Of a DNA stretch of 64,000 bases, positions 12,601 through 27,600 are shown piece after piece; position 1 is the stretch's first letter; each line of letters starts with the position of its first letter. The stretch lies in the NCBI RefSeq assembly GCF_902635505.1, contig NC_045429.1, positions 131,368,304 to 131,432,303 of the forward strand, written 5' to 3'. Below the pieces are notes generated by a model, which was not told where the DNA came from, did no database searches, and saw only the letters and a list, made by a program, of their open reading frames with translations. The stretch comes from Sarcophilus harrisii (Eukaryota; Chordata; Mammalia; Dasyuromorphia; Dasyuridae). Both the position numbers and the translations under genes were made by a program.

Positions 12601-15600
12601 CAGCAATGGTTTTCTTGGCAGGGGACCTGGCCTTAGGACAAGGGTCACTAACATTCCAAAGAGGAGCAGGGAAAATAAAGGCTGGATAAAAAGGGTGAGG
12701 AGTTTCAACTTTGGAATAAGAATAAAAACAAGGGTTTGGGCAGATTAGGAGCTGAAATGAGGGCTATTGGTAACATTATGTTTCTCCTACCCACTGTCTG
12801 CTTTGGACTGGATTAATCTGAGCAGTGGTAGCCAGCAGAGGGGTCTGTAAGCAGGAGGAAAGAAGATGGGGAGAGAAATCCTTGGTAGCAGTCTTGTGAG
12901 AAAAGGAGACAAGCTGAGTTTTTGTCCAAGCAAAGAGGTCCTTGAAAAAGAGAATATCAGTAAGAACTTGCCAAGTCAGGGGTTTCCCATACTAGTGATG
13001 ACTCTGTCTTCATTATTCTCCCCTAATCATAACAATGCTGGGTACATAGTAAGTGTTCAGAAAATATTTGCTGATCTATTGTTAAAAAGGGTAAGATGAA
13101 AAATACTCACCCAGTTGATCTATATAGTAGTAAGTGTGCCACCTTCAAGAGAACTGGAAGGAAAGAAAATTTGAAATATAAGTGATTCCCAGCTCACATC
13201 TCTAGATACTCCAATTTATCTTCTACTCAAATGCCAAAGTGATTTTCCAGAAATACAGGTCTAAGGAGGTTACTCCCCTATTTAATAAACTCCAGTGGCT
13301 CCCAATAGCCTCCAGAAACAAATACAAATCCGTTTGGTATTTAAAACCCTTCACAGCCTGGACTCAACCCCTTTCCCAAACTCCAAGGTCCAGACAGATT
13401 AGTCTTCTTGCAATTCCTTACAGAGGACAAATGGGTTCCAATTCTGTGCTTTTGTACTAGTTGGGCCTCCTATCTATAAATCCCCCTTTTCCTTCAAATT
13501 TTGGCACAAGCACTGCATTCTACATGAAGCCTGTGCTGATTCCACCCCCCTCCCCAAACCAGGTCTGTTCCCTCCCTTCCCAAGTTGCCTTGTATTTATT
13601 TTACATAAAATGTACTTATACATTTTCTACCAATAGAATGCTAAGTGTCTTGAAGGCAGACTGTTTCCCTTTAGACTCTGTATTCCCAGTACCTAGCACA
13701 GTGCCTCTCACAAAACAAGCATCTGATAAATGTTTAAGTATTAACTCCCCAGTTTCATTTTTTATCCTCTACCAATTTCAGAATGCCACCACATGATTTT
13801 TCTTATTATCCTGAAAGGTGGAAAGTTCCATGTATATAAATATACATTTTTCTCCTCATGGTACCACCATTTTCTCAAGTCATTCTAGTTCAAAACCTCC
13901 CAAGTTCTTACTGAGTTGCATCTATCCTCCATCCCCATTCCCAAACAACTGTCAGGCCTTCTAACTCCACCATATATCCTGTTCCTAGTCATTCTTTTCT
14001 ATGCCTATATTATCATTCTCATTAGGGTTCCAGTTGCTTTTGTCCTGTACTATCATTTATTGTTTGGGACTTTAAAAAAAATTTTTTTTTATGAAATTAA
14101 CTCCTCCTGTCTTGCCTAAGCTCTATCCTTACTGCAGCTCAAAATGCATCCAACCTATGCAACCCACCAACCTCTGCCTCCAAGAACACCAGCCCCAGCT
14201 TTCTGTGGACAATGTTCCCAGACTCTTAACCAGCATCCCTCACTCTGGTCTCTCCTTTCTTTCATCATTTACCCCAGTGCAGGATTTGAACACATCACTT
14301 CCCAATTCTAAAACTTCTCCTCAGCTTACCAAATATGTATGTCTTAGCTGGGATCCTAGGCTTTGACAACCTGGTTTCACATCACTTTTCCATCCTTCTC
14401 TTAGCCTTTCTCCTTCACATACTCCATATCCTGCTAAACCCACATACCTAAAACATAATGCCAACAATGGAAAGCCTTCCCTTTCTCAAGGTCTAGTTCA
14501 AATGCTCAGTCCTTCCCCTCAATCTCTCAAGCTTTAAGTGACCTATCCCTGCTGGAGTCTCAAACATTTTTTTGGACTGCTCCTTTGTACTTATTAACTA
14601 TAATGAGCATTATTTTTCTTGTACATGTCTATCTCACAGAGACAGGCATTCAGAGAGGAGGGGCTTGTGTCTTCTTTCACTTTGAACTTCCCCACACAAT
14701 ATTTTGCACACAGTAGGTATCTTATAACTGAATGGAATTTTTTTTAAGTTTCTTTTTTACCTGATCCACAAAGGAAGGCGTCATATGCTGCTTCATGAGG
14801 GTATTTGGTCTCAACTAAAAACATTTCCCCAACAAGGTAGAAAAACAAAGAATTGAGCCATGATTAGATACAAAATCTGGACCAGCAATTATCTACTCCT
14901 GACCCCAGTTCAACCAAGTTTCTTTCATTAAGAACTACAAATGCCTAGCCCGTACCAGCCTTTCCACAAAACCCTACCTAATGCTTCCTTTTTTCTCTTC
15001 CTAATTGTGCCAAAGAAAAAAGTAAATATAGAAGAAAAGGAGTGGCACAGGAAAGATTTTCCTAAGAGGCTAAATAACTTATAGAAGAAAACTGAGAAAC
15101 TATATTATAAAAGCAGTCACAATTTCCCCAGTACCTAGAACACTCTAAGTGCTTAATAAATGCTTCTTGAATTAAATCAGGTGAGGAATACTGGGTAAGA
15201 AGGTGCCCATTTGCCCAACATTTGCTGGGGATAAGGCACATGTCAGGGAAATCTAGCTCTCTAAATCAGTGGGCCTGTAAGCAGGCCTTACTTTAACTGG
15301 AACATACCATATTTGATACACTCGCTTGCATGGATGATCACTGGACAAGAATTCTTGGTAGGATTCAAGTCACTATGGAAAAAAGAGCAAAAGGTCAGGG
15401 CTTTTCTCTTACCTGCAAATGTTAACTCTTTTACAACAATGAATATAGCCACATGTCCTTTTTTTCTTTTGACTAAATTAAGATTGAGTCTAAAATATTG
15501 TGACTCTTAAAGGGAGGGCTCTGAATTCAAGCACATAAAGACTTTTGAGAAAAAAGGACAAGAAAAATTACATGGGAACACTGGCTACGACCAAACCCCA

Positions 15601-18600
15601 CTACTGAGGTAGCTGCCGAATTCCTCTATCACCCCTAACTTCTGATAAACATACTCTACCTTTTGGCCCTGGTCGTGAACAGAAGTAAAAGTATATCTAG
15701 ATCATTAATCCCCAGTTAGTTAATAGTTGTTAAAGCAGATCTAGAAGCTTTCCCTACCAAGTCTCTAAACCACCTGTAGCTATCATACCTCTCCCTTCCC
15801 CACCCCACAACTTGCTGGGTTCCCCACCGAGAACCAAATTCTGCTGATGCCTCCCTTCTTTGAAAGGGGGGCTTTTCAGTCAATCTGCAAATCCATATCA
15901 ACTCAAAGAGTTAGGCAAAGATCAGGCAACTCCTCCTCCTAACAAAGGTTAGCTCTCCACAAGAGTATCTTCCACTTCTCTGTATTATGGCTTATATTAT
16001 TCTAATCAAAAAAGAGTTAAAATTAAAACCATACAGTGCACAGATACCTCCCACCACCAAGGAGCTGGGCCTGAGGTGCTACAGTTCCTGCCCTCAAGGA
16101 GAAGCATCAAAGCTTTGCTTGCCTGTTTAGGACTTCATAAACCTCCAAAAGATTTGAAGCTCTTGGGAAACTGAGTTCCTGTAAGGGAGTAAAAAACAAG
16201 AGACAAAACTGGGCCATGAGAAAGACTTGTCAGCCGGGATTCATCTTAAATATGCCCTACAGGACCTATATAATAGCCCTTTTGTTCCCTCTAATGCCGC
16301 CATCCCTGTTCCTCCAAATCAAGACTGAATACACATCCATCCAAGTGACCAGCAGTAGAAAGACTGATCACCACAACACAGAGCAGACTGACACACCTCA
16401 ATGCCAGGAGACCAGTTTACTAAAGACATGATCTGAGCCTCAAGGCAGAGACCCAGGACACTCCATAGGATTTCCAGGTCTCAGTAAGACCCGATAACCT
16501 CAGAGTCAAGAAGGGAATTTTGGTCCAACAGCATCTAAGAAGTTTCATTTTGCATCTTCATCCCCATCCCCATCATCACATCTGATATTTTACATAACCT
16601 TCTAAAGTTTTGCAAAACACTTTATATGCATTGTTTCATCTGTGTCTCACCTTCTACCCTGTAAGGAAAGTGAGGAAACTGAGGCTCTGGATGAACTGAC
16701 TTGTCCACACAAATACCAAATGCCTCAGGAGGGATTTGAACAAGTTTTCCTGATTCTAGGTATATAGCATTCCACTTGCTAGAACAGTCATACTGCTTCC
16801 TAGGGAAAAAATGCATTTCTTTTGGAAAGTGGACTATTCACTCAATAAACAACTGTGCCCTGCTTTGGGACTTAGCAGTTATATTTTTTGCCATTTTTGT
16901 TATCCCCCCCAAATCATGTAAATTTTGTTCAATTCCTTCTTCATTTTCCAATTCTAACATGATGGGTAAAGTTTCTATCTAAGTTCTAAATCATTTTTTC
17001 TAAACACAACTCAACTGATACCAAACCTAAAAGGCAAATATTTCCCTTTAGGGTTATGTAGATAGTTGTAGAATTCTATAATATGAGGAACATTAATAAA
17101 GACTAGAGAGGGTCCTTGCCCTGATGATCTCAATAAACAAAAAAGACCAAACATGAATAGGAAAAAGCACAGAAGTTCCCATAAAAGACAGAATTAATTT
17201 TGTCATCATTCATAATCTTGCACAGGGCAAAACAATAATAGATAATAGAATCTGAATTCTAAACTTTATTAGGAAACTAAAGACAAAAGAAGAAATATAT
17301 ACATGAAACTAACAAATTTTCAAAATGTAGTTTGTTCATTTACCTTCCAGATCTCTTTTGTCACATTCTTGGTATCTATGAGGACAGGAAACAAGCTATG
17401 GATGTTCAACTTAAACTGCTCGTAGGATTCTAAGGAGAAATTTGATCAATCAACATTTATTAAGTATTTTACCACATACCAGGGATGGTCTGGGAATGAT
17501 AATTTAAGAGTGAAATCTCTGTCCTCAGGAAATTCATAATTGTGTATATTTATGTGTACATATGTATGTGTGTGTGTGTGTATACACACGTTATCTCCCT
17601 TGCCTAAACTACACAAACATATATATAAACTACATACACATACACACACACATATATATGCATGTATATGTCTCTAAAACTATTAAAGCTTAAAACTGTA
17701 CTAAGATTTTGGGGACTTTCTATGTATGGGTAAACTACTGTCCCCTTTTATAGTTTTACCCTTTCTCATGGAGCAATAAGCAGTTTAATTTGCTCAGAGT
17801 TCTAAGGGAAACAGTTACTCCCATTCAAAATTCAGTTTATCATTTTGGAATGGAATGAACTTACACTTAATTTTAAAACTTTTAATTTTAAAATTAAAAC
17901 AATTTTAGATTGAAGATGAAATTTTGGTCACTAATCATAAATTAAGATGGTGTCGGCTGAAGACAGGATGCAGAATTTCAATTCAAAAAGAGGTGAAAGG
18001 GCTCACTTTAAGAACTGCATGAGTTAAGTTTGAAGTTGAAAATGACATGTACTAAGTTTGGCTGAGATGCAGTGTCCAGTGAGGAGCTTGGACTTCCTCC
18101 CAAAAGCAGCTAAAGCCACCTGCCTAGTGATGGAGGTAAAAGGCAGAATGATGTGAATGTCTTCTGTTCTAAGAAGATAACAAAAAATGAGTCACAATAA
18201 AGCAGCCTATCTAAGTCCTCAAGATATTGATGAGAAGTCTGTATTAGTGGGGGTGGAGGGAAGGAGTGTGTGGCCAGGCAAGTGTGTGGCAGGGTATATT
18301 CCTCCACTCGATCCCAGTCCCCATAACCCCCTAAAAACTAAAATATTGTGTGGTTTCTCAGGTCAAGCTTCTTCTCCAAAGTTGCTGAATGGAAAACTGG
18401 CAAGGACATCTCTTTCCCTACCTGGGAGAGGTCTGTAGAACTTTTCATGAAGATGCAGAAGATCCATCATCATATTATGTCCCACCAAAGGCTGGAAAGA
18501 ATAGGGCCAAGAGACACAGAAGAAATGAATCAAAGTCATCCAATGTCATCAGTATTTTCTTACAAACAAGTCAGCTTATCTAGCAGCTACAGGTGACCTC

Positions 18601-21600
18601 TCCAATCTGCTTCCCACATCATTCTCTTCCTTTTAAGAAAGAAATTTTTCCCCAGGCTGGCCTCAGCAATCCTGGTGGCTTCCAGAGATACCAAAGAAGA
18701 CCGGAAGGTCAGAAGAAAAGGCCTGTGGAACCAGGGTAGGAGCCCAGCATGCCATCCCAAGCCAGGGGAGTTTTAGAGCACACTAGATCTTACACTACAG
18801 TGGGAGTGGGACGGGGGCACTCCAGAAGGATTACCCCTGAAGTTTGGGGTAAACCTTTCCCCCTGGAAAGAGAATCCTATATTAACAAAGAATTAAAAAC
18901 TGAGTAATGAAAATGAGCAGACAACAGAAAAAGTTTCTGACCAGTGAAAGTTACTAGGGTGACAAGGACACTATTAATAAAGATACTAACAAAGTCAAAG
19001 TTTCTACATCCAAAACCTCCAAATAAGAATTGGCTCAGGTTATGGAAGACCTCAAAAGGGACTTTGAAAATCAAGTAAAAGAAATGAAGAAAAAATTAGG
19101 AAAATCATTGAGAAATTAAGAAAAATCAACAGCAAAAGGGAATACAAAAAGCTAATGAGGAGAAGAATGCCTTAAAAACCATAATTAACCAACTGGGAAA
19201 GGACATACAAAAGCCCACTGAGAAAATGAATTCTTAAAAAATAGAATTAACAAATGGAGGCTAATGACTTTATGAGAAATTAAGATGAATATAGCAAAAC
19301 CAAGAAAGGTTTTAACAACCCAACTACCACAGAAGATCAAGAAAGAGGGAAGCGGTTATTTAGCACCTATTACATGCCAGGTATTCTGCTAAGCTTCTGG
19401 GAAAACAAAGAAAAAAGGGAAATAGGCCACGTCTTCCAGGGTGGGCAGAACTTTGAGCAGCAGTCTTAGCTTAGCTAAGAGACATATTATCACTGAAAAA
19501 GTAGCCACAAGGAAATTAAATTTTTTAGCCACAGAAGCTCACGAAGACTGGTTACTTAGTCATGGGAGGATCGTAATATGCATTAAAGAGTAAAGGATTA
19601 ACACTGATAAATACAACAGTAATTAAAGTAGTATAATAATGGTTTTAGCTGACATTTAGGAAGCACTTTAAAGTTTGTAATGTGTTTTATAATATGATTT
19701 CATTCAATCTTCATAACAAGCCGGGAAGGGAAGGAGGGAGGGGCTGTTATTATCACCCCTTTACAGATGGGGAAACTGAGCCTTAGAGTAGTGAAGAGAC
19801 TTGGCCAGAATCACACAGCAAGCATCAAACTCCTGACAGAGTCCGTGCTATTAACTCATTTCCTACTGGCCCAAACCGAAGTAACAGGAAGAGGGAGCTC
19901 ATCTCGGGGCCAGAAGCATCACTGTTTACAGCAATACAGATGTGGGTCTCTACCTTTTTGGCTTTTACCAGCATCTGGAAAAAGACAGCAAAACCCCGGG
20001 CAGAGAGGAGGATCTTCTCCCTCCTGCAGTCATCATGGTCACGAGAGGAGTTCTCCAGACACCAGCGGTATTGACGGCTCACTTTCTTTACTAGCACCTG
20101 CCAGGAGAGAACAAGGACAAGAACAAGAACCTTCCAGCTTAAGCAAGAAGGTGGGGATGGTCGGAGAAAGGAAAGCTGGAGGGCAAGCTGTAATCATCTG
20201 GTGGCTAGTCCAGCCTCCCCAAAACAATCTTTTTTCCAGACTGGCACTGAGGAACCCTGGCATCTGGCCTGTGGAGATGGGCCTTTCACAGAGGAGGAAT
20301 TCACCCTAGGTCTGGCTAGGTAACAAAGACTGATGAATTAAGAGGCTACCAAGGGCTTCTTCTGAGCAAGGCAGAAAACATCCTTTGGTCTCAAAGCACA
20401 GAATTCCCAACTCACCCCTCTGTCTTTCATAAGGGTCCAAACTGTGGGGAGAGCCTGCCTCAGTACCAACTGTACCTCAAAAGCCTGGAACCCTGAGACA
20501 AAGAAGAAGAAGCAAGAAGGAAAACAAGCACTGAATGCACAGGTCACATATTCAGTTTTGAAAAAATTCATGTGAAAAAATTTTTTTCAAAAAATTCCAC
20601 TCTCTCTCCTAAATGTACAATCTCAAAGTGTTTAGACAACAGTAGGAACAAATGAAAAATCATTTTCATAGGAACAAGTTGATTTTAGAAAGTCCTGGAA
20701 AGATTGACATGAACTGACGCTGAACAAAACAAGCAGAAGCAGAAATACATTGTACCCAATAACAGCAAGAATGTGCAATGATCAATTATGAAAGGCTTGG
20801 TTCTTCTCAGCAGTTCAGTGACCCAAAGCAATCCCAATAGACATTGGACAGAAAATGCCATCTACATCCAGAAAAAGAACTAAGGAAAATGAATGTAAAT
20901 GAACACATGATTAAGTTCACTTCTTTTTTCTTGAGTGGTTTTTTTTTTTTTAATCTCTTCCATGGTTTTTCTCTTTTCCTCTGATTTTTCTCTCCCAACA
21001 TGATTCATAAAGATGTATTAAAAATAAACTTATTATAATGAAAAAAATTATCTTCATATACCCACATGATATGTTATAGTCATATATGTCTAATACAAAC
21101 CGTCAGCAGCATCTTCTATTTGTGTTACACAAGAGAAGTTTTAAGCAAAGAGGAAATGTGAAAGGAAAAACAGAACAGATCAATATGAAAAGTACTTAGG
21201 ATTTCCCTTAGGAAGAGGTCCCTGAAAGCCTCTGCATTTATGAATCCCCAATCCAGAATAAATCCTGTTCTCAAGATAGAGATCACACTTCTATATATCA
21301 TGACCCTAAGCTACCCAAAGAGAAGATACATATCAGACCTACCTTCTGTGACCCACCCCTCCCCAATAGGCAGGATTTAGAATATAAAGAAAATATTTTT
21401 GTGTCTTTTAAAATCTGGCTAGCAGCTTGGTGGGTGGATGTCACAGAGTATCCCTCACCTATTTACAAAAATTCTCCCGCCTACCAGTTATATCAGGAAG
21501 AGTCATCCAATCGCCTTCTTGTGCCATCTCCAACCACCGAGTTACCTCATCAATCACCACCTTCATTTGGTCTTTGTCCAATGTACTACAAATGAAATTC

Positions 21601-24600
21601 CAAGAAGAAAAGGAAATGAGAATACAAAGAAAATGAACCAATTTCAAATAAGCTAGACAACCAAATGAAACAAGATGACTCCAAAAGTAAATTACTGATT
21701 CCTATGGCTGCTTTGATATACAAGTTGTAAACAATGAGTTTTTTTTTTTTTAAAAGATCTTTATTTCTCCCTTTAAAGGGGTTGTTTCTTGATTCCCCTC
21801 CTGCCTTATAAGGACATTATGAAGAAGGAAAAAAATTGGGTTTTATTCAATGCTAAAATCCTTATTGGTATCACATCCAAAGGACAAGAACTATATGATT
21901 AAAAAATAATAGTAAAAAAACTACAACAAAAGCTAGATCCTGATAAATACAGGCTCATCTATGTCAAAAATACCACCACCTGCTCTCCAAGCCTGGTAAA
22001 GACAGCCCAGGATTGTGCCCAAAAGCCCTAGGAATACCAGCACTCTATCCTTTCATCTCATCAGCCTTGCTTGAAACACAGCCAACATCTAGAGGAATAA
22101 TCCTTTGTAGAGATGCAACCTGGTACCTATAAACTATTCCTCCTCAACAGCTACAACTACTGAAAATGAGAAAAAAGAGTTCTTGAAACCAAAGTCCTTG
22201 GCATCCTTAAATGGTTTGACAACAGAAAAAAAATATATTATTACCGATGGAAAAGACGTCCAAAAAGGTTGGATTATCATCTGTCTTGCCACTGCACCCA
22301 CAGGACTACAGGACTTTTCTTTTTGCCCTTCTCTATGTGTTGTCTCCCCTTATTAGAATATAAGCTGCTTGAGATCAGAGACTGTATTGCTTTTCTACAT
22401 GTGAGCCAAGTGTTTTTGGTACCCAAAAAGTGCTTATTATCAAATGCCTTTTTATTCTTTTATTTGGATTTAAGAAAAAAAAAAAAAAAAAGAACCTCTA
22501 CTTAGAAAACAAGGGCAATTACCTGCTCTGATGTTTTAAAAAAAAGGAGGATAAGGTTGAAATTTCAGATTTTCTTCTCTAAAAAGGAATGCTTTTTTAA
22601 TTAAGGAAATAAAAACAATCAGAATGTTGGGGGAAACTTCAGCATTTCTAAATAGTAGATAAATTTCAAGGTCCCGTCTGGTTTTGATTCTATGAAACTG
22701 ATGTCACACATGGACTACTTTCACAAATAGCTAATAAGTAACTTTTATATAAGATAGACTGCTCTCCCCAATGATAGTGAATACTTCCCTCTGGTACACT
22801 AGTATTAAATATATAACTACAAAAGTTCAGCTTATACATAAGAGAATGCTATATAAACTGAGGAGAAAAGACTTTACCTACGAACTTTCCAATTCCCTGT
22901 TAGAAGATCTTGCTTAATCTTTTTCTCCTGTTCTTCATTCATATATGGGATCCCATTTTTGAGAAACTAAAGAAAATACAAAGAAAAAAATTCACACATT
23001 ATCTGATATGCCAGCTAAAAGGAAACTGGTTTGATGGTTGTTAATAACAGTCAAGAAAAGGTCATAGTCCTGTCTCCTTATAAATAAGTCCTTTTGATAT
23101 TGTATTCTCCCCACCTTCTGCATTAACCAAAGTTGAGCAAAGGAAAAAAAAAACAACTAACATACCTTATTATAATCGAAACCATACTGATTCAAAAATA
23201 GAATACTAGAGGCCTGGAAGGAGAACTCTGAATCCATAATCCCAAGTGTGGTGGGGAAGAGAAAGAAGTTATATGAATGGGCTATATACCTATTTTAAAG
23301 AAAAAAAGAAAAGAAAGAAACACAAGGGAAATTTTTTTTTCTAAATACTGGACACTTGTAGACTGAAGTAATTTTCAGTCACTTGAACTCAAATGTAACT
23401 TATACCAAAATAAAATAAAGACCAAGGTCAGTGGCCTTACAGAATGCCAAATATAAAACAAGGGCAGATACTTAAAGAAAAATTTAGGAGGGGAAGGGTT
23501 GATTTATGTTTTAGTGGTAGCAGTTTCTAATTTTTTTTCTTTTTAACAATTTTTAGCAGAGATCTGTCATTTCATATCAATGAGGAAATGTTCTCCACCA
23601 AAGTAATTCTGCACCTCCTCTACAACTTATCAAGGGTTTCCAAGGACATTAAAAGATTAAGTGAAATTATCCAGAGCCATAAAGTCAGTATATGTCAGAA
23701 GTGGGGTTCAAACCCTTTGCCTATGCATCTGCAGCCTATTCTCCATTCACTTTATTATGCTGCCTCTTGTGGCTTTATTTATTTTTTTCTTACACTGCTG
23801 ACATTTCCCAGTCTCGACACCAAAAAAGAACTTTCTTTTTTAATTACAGAAAAGTTCAATTTATCAACACTTTCAAAATATTTTTGAGATACCCTGTTTC
23901 CCAGAGCTAAGGCTCAGCAAGTAGGCTGTGCCCCGAGTTTGGCATAACAATCCTTTGGGCTCAGGCTATCTTCCTCTGGCAGTGTACTACTTGAACCTGC
24001 ATCGAGATATTCAGTGAGGGATTTGGCTCCTCTTATTTCCCAAGTCATTCAACACATGTTTACAATCCTTGTAACTTGTCACTGACAGGTACCGCACTCT
24101 TGTTCCATTCTCAGACTTCTGGTTCTGTGCCCTGAAATGTGGCCACAATCCCCAAAATATGAGACAATAACCGTTCCCACAGGGCCAAAGGGTCACCTGA
24201 ATTTTTCCAAGAAATGCTAATCATGAAGATTCTCTCAAAATCTATGAATGATTGTATTGTGAGAAAACTCCTTTCATGTATATAAATGGCTGCATCTTTA
24301 GCACCACTAAGACTTCCTTCTAAAGGGGGTTTCTTTTTGCAAATGCTCTTTTCCTCGCTCTAAATATTAAATTTCTATTTGTATATAAAACAACCAAAAT
24401 GCTGACCAAGTCTGAAAGAATATACCATATTTTGTACCGGCTATGTACATGAAGTATACCTTGTTCATACTTAGTTGTTGAATTTTATTGAAAAATTTTT
24501 TACTTACTTGTTTGACTTTCTTCCCATACTTGAAAACATTGACAATCCTAAAAGAATGACAGAAGATTGGGGGGAAAGGCAGAGGTTATAACAAACAATG

Positions 24601-27600
24601 TCCATTCTTCATCTCCTCAAACCACAAATTAAGTTACATTTTTAATACTTTATGTATCCACATTTCAAAAAAAAAAAAAAAAAGAAAAAAGAAAACATAG
24701 TTCCTAAACATGCTATTATAGGAGGCATCCCTAGAGGTTGTTCTCTACTCACATCTGAGTAAAGGCTTATTAATTCTCAGAAGACAACAGTTAAGTTTTC
24801 TCTTAGGCAGAGAAATGAATATTCAAGACCAGGAATTCACAGGTAAGTGAAGAAGAGATGCAAAAGAAATCAGGAATAGGCCAAGTTTCAATAGTTCTAT
24901 GGGAATGTTTAGGAACAAAATAGAAAGGAGACAGGCAAACTAACAATTGTTTGAGGACAGAACATATCCCAACAGTCTGGCCAAGAAGAAGCTGTTCCAT
25001 GTTGGTAGACTTCACACTTCTATAAAGTAGAATGTGTCTTGTTTAAAAATTAAGATTGGGTCAATACAACTCAGATACCTCCCACCGCTCAGATTGGCTA
25101 AGATGACAAGAAAAGATAATGATAAATGTTGGTGGGGATGTGGGAAAACTGGGACACTAATACTTTGTTGGTGGAACTGTGAACAGATCCAACCATTCTG
25201 GAGATCAATTTGGAACTATGCCCAAAGGGCTATCAAACTGTGCATGCCCTTTGATCCAGCAGTGTCTCTACTGGGTTTATATCCCAAAGCGATCATAAAA
25301 AAGGGAAAAGGACCTACCTGTACAAAAATGTTTGTAGTAGCTCTTTTATGTAGTGAAAAAAAAACTGGAAAATGAATAGATGTCCATCAGCTGGAGAATT
25401 GCTGATTAAGTTATGGTATATGAATATTATGGAATATTATTGTTCTGTAAGGAATAATTTCAGAAAGGTCTGGATGTTAAGTGAACTAAGTAGAATCAAG
25501 AGAACATTGTACACAGCAACAACAAGGTTATGTGAAGATCAACTGTGATGGACTTGGCTATTTTCAACAATGAGGTGATTCAGTTAATTTTAATAGACTT
25601 TGTGATGGAGAGAGCAGCCATCTGCATCTAGAGAGAGACCGTGGGGACTGAATGTGGATCAAAGGATAGCATTTTCACCTTTTTGTTCTTTGCTTATATT
25701 TTCCCTTTCTCATGTTTTTTTTTTTTTTCTTTTGATCTGATTTGCGTGTGTGCAGTATTTCAAATATGGATAATTAATGTTTAGAAGAACTGCACATGTT
25801 TAACCTATATGGTACTGTTTCTTGTCATGGATCAGGGAGAGAGGGAAAGAGAGGGGAAAGAATTTGGAATGAAGGATTTTGCAAAGGTGGATGTTGAGAA
25901 CTATTTTTGCATGTATTTGGAAAAATAAAATATTATTTTAAAAAAAGATTAGGTTAACAGAAGAGATTAATTTTTAAGCAAAGTTCACAAGAAAGAAAAT
26001 TTTGCCTTCTCCTCATTGTGCATTTTCATTGACTATCTCCATTGCCTGGAATTCTCTTCCTCTTTATCTCTACCTTCTGGTTTCTCTGAAGTCTCAGCAA
26101 ATATCTTTCATCCCACCTCCATTCATCTTCCTCCCCTTTAAAATGGGTTCTTTCTCTGAGATTATCCCCTTGTATATACCTAGATATCTATCCTGTATAC
26201 TACTCATAAGTATGTTAATTGTTTGCACGATGTATTTTCCCTACTAGATTGTAAGCTTCATGAAGACAGCAACTATTTTTGGCCTTTCCTTGTATTCCCA
26301 GCATTTGGCACAGTATCTGGCACAAAGCATTTAATAAATGCTTGTTAACTTATGGAAATCTAAAAGGAAAATATGTCAAGATTACAGGAAACATAAAGCA
26401 TGATATATACACTTACATTACTAAACTTTAGCTTGTTGATAATCTGAAAACATGAGAATCTCAAACTTCAAAATTAAAGTTAAACATTTTTAAAACTTCT
26501 AGATTTATCAAAGGATGATCAAGGAACTTGAAAAAATTTCATCTCTAAACAAAAAAAACAAAACAAAACAAAACAAAAAAAACCTGACAATCAACAGGTC
26601 CTTCTTTAAACAAGTATTTGTTGAAATTAAACTAATGCTTTTAGCTACATAAAGATTATTCCAAAGAAACTGCTCAATTCAGGAAGGGAAACCCTAATCT
26701 AAGGAACTGTGAATAAGAGGGCACCAAAAACTATTACCCAAGCGAACAACAAATCTATAGAATAAACCAACTTTGTAACACTCCTCCTCTGTGTTCCTAA
26801 AGATAATGGGATGGTAGATTTTAAAAATGGGACCAATACCTTTTCTAGATGAAGTGATTTGTTCAGGGTGACACAGGAATTAAGTAGCAAAACAAGGTTT
26901 CAAACCTAGTACTCTCTTCACCTCCCATATATCTAATACATTAGAACAGCAGGGAATTTAAAGAGATGTTAAGGCTACTATCATCTTTAAGCAACTAACT
27001 CAGGAATTTAAAGAGATGTTAAGGCTACTATCATCTTTAAGCAACTAACTCACCAATCTGACACACTGTAAACTGCTGAATGCTCTGCTTGGTCTTTAGA
27101 TACCACTCTGCTGGTGAGTCAAAGAGACTGTTAAGAGAGACATTATTTTACAAACACTGATGACAATGTTTCCAAATAAGATAATTACATTATTGTTATT
27201 AAGAAAAGTATCCAGTAGTAGAAAGAGACAGAAATTAAGAGATCTAAAGTCTAGTTTTGACTTTAATATTCATTAGATCTATAACAGTGAGGTTTTTAAA
27301 AATGTTGCCGAGTGTCAGTTTCCTTATCTGTAAAATTATATTCTCACTACGTACCTCCTAGGGTTATAAAGAATATCTTGGGAACTTACTAAGAAAACTT
27401 TAGGAATCTTTAAGAAAACTTTGTAAATGTTAAAACACTGTATAACTGAGTTATTATTATTATCATCATTATTGTTGTTAGCACTAATCAATACAAATAT
27501 TAAAGGATCATTCTGTAGAAAGAATTTCTATTCAACTTTGGTTTCAATTTGACTAGATGAAGTCTCTCTAAGAAGAATAAGCTAATACACACATATAGCA

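Noticed and set aside
25034-25375. 113-codon frame with cysteine knuckles
   Set aside because: It is the C-terminal end of L1 ORF2, not a host zinc-finger gene.
26400-26460. Possible extra PNLDC1 exon (acceptor-like TTTTCAG and donor GTAAGTG on the minus strand)
   Set aside because: The translation does not match PNLDC1, and exons 3 and 4 already join in phase without it.
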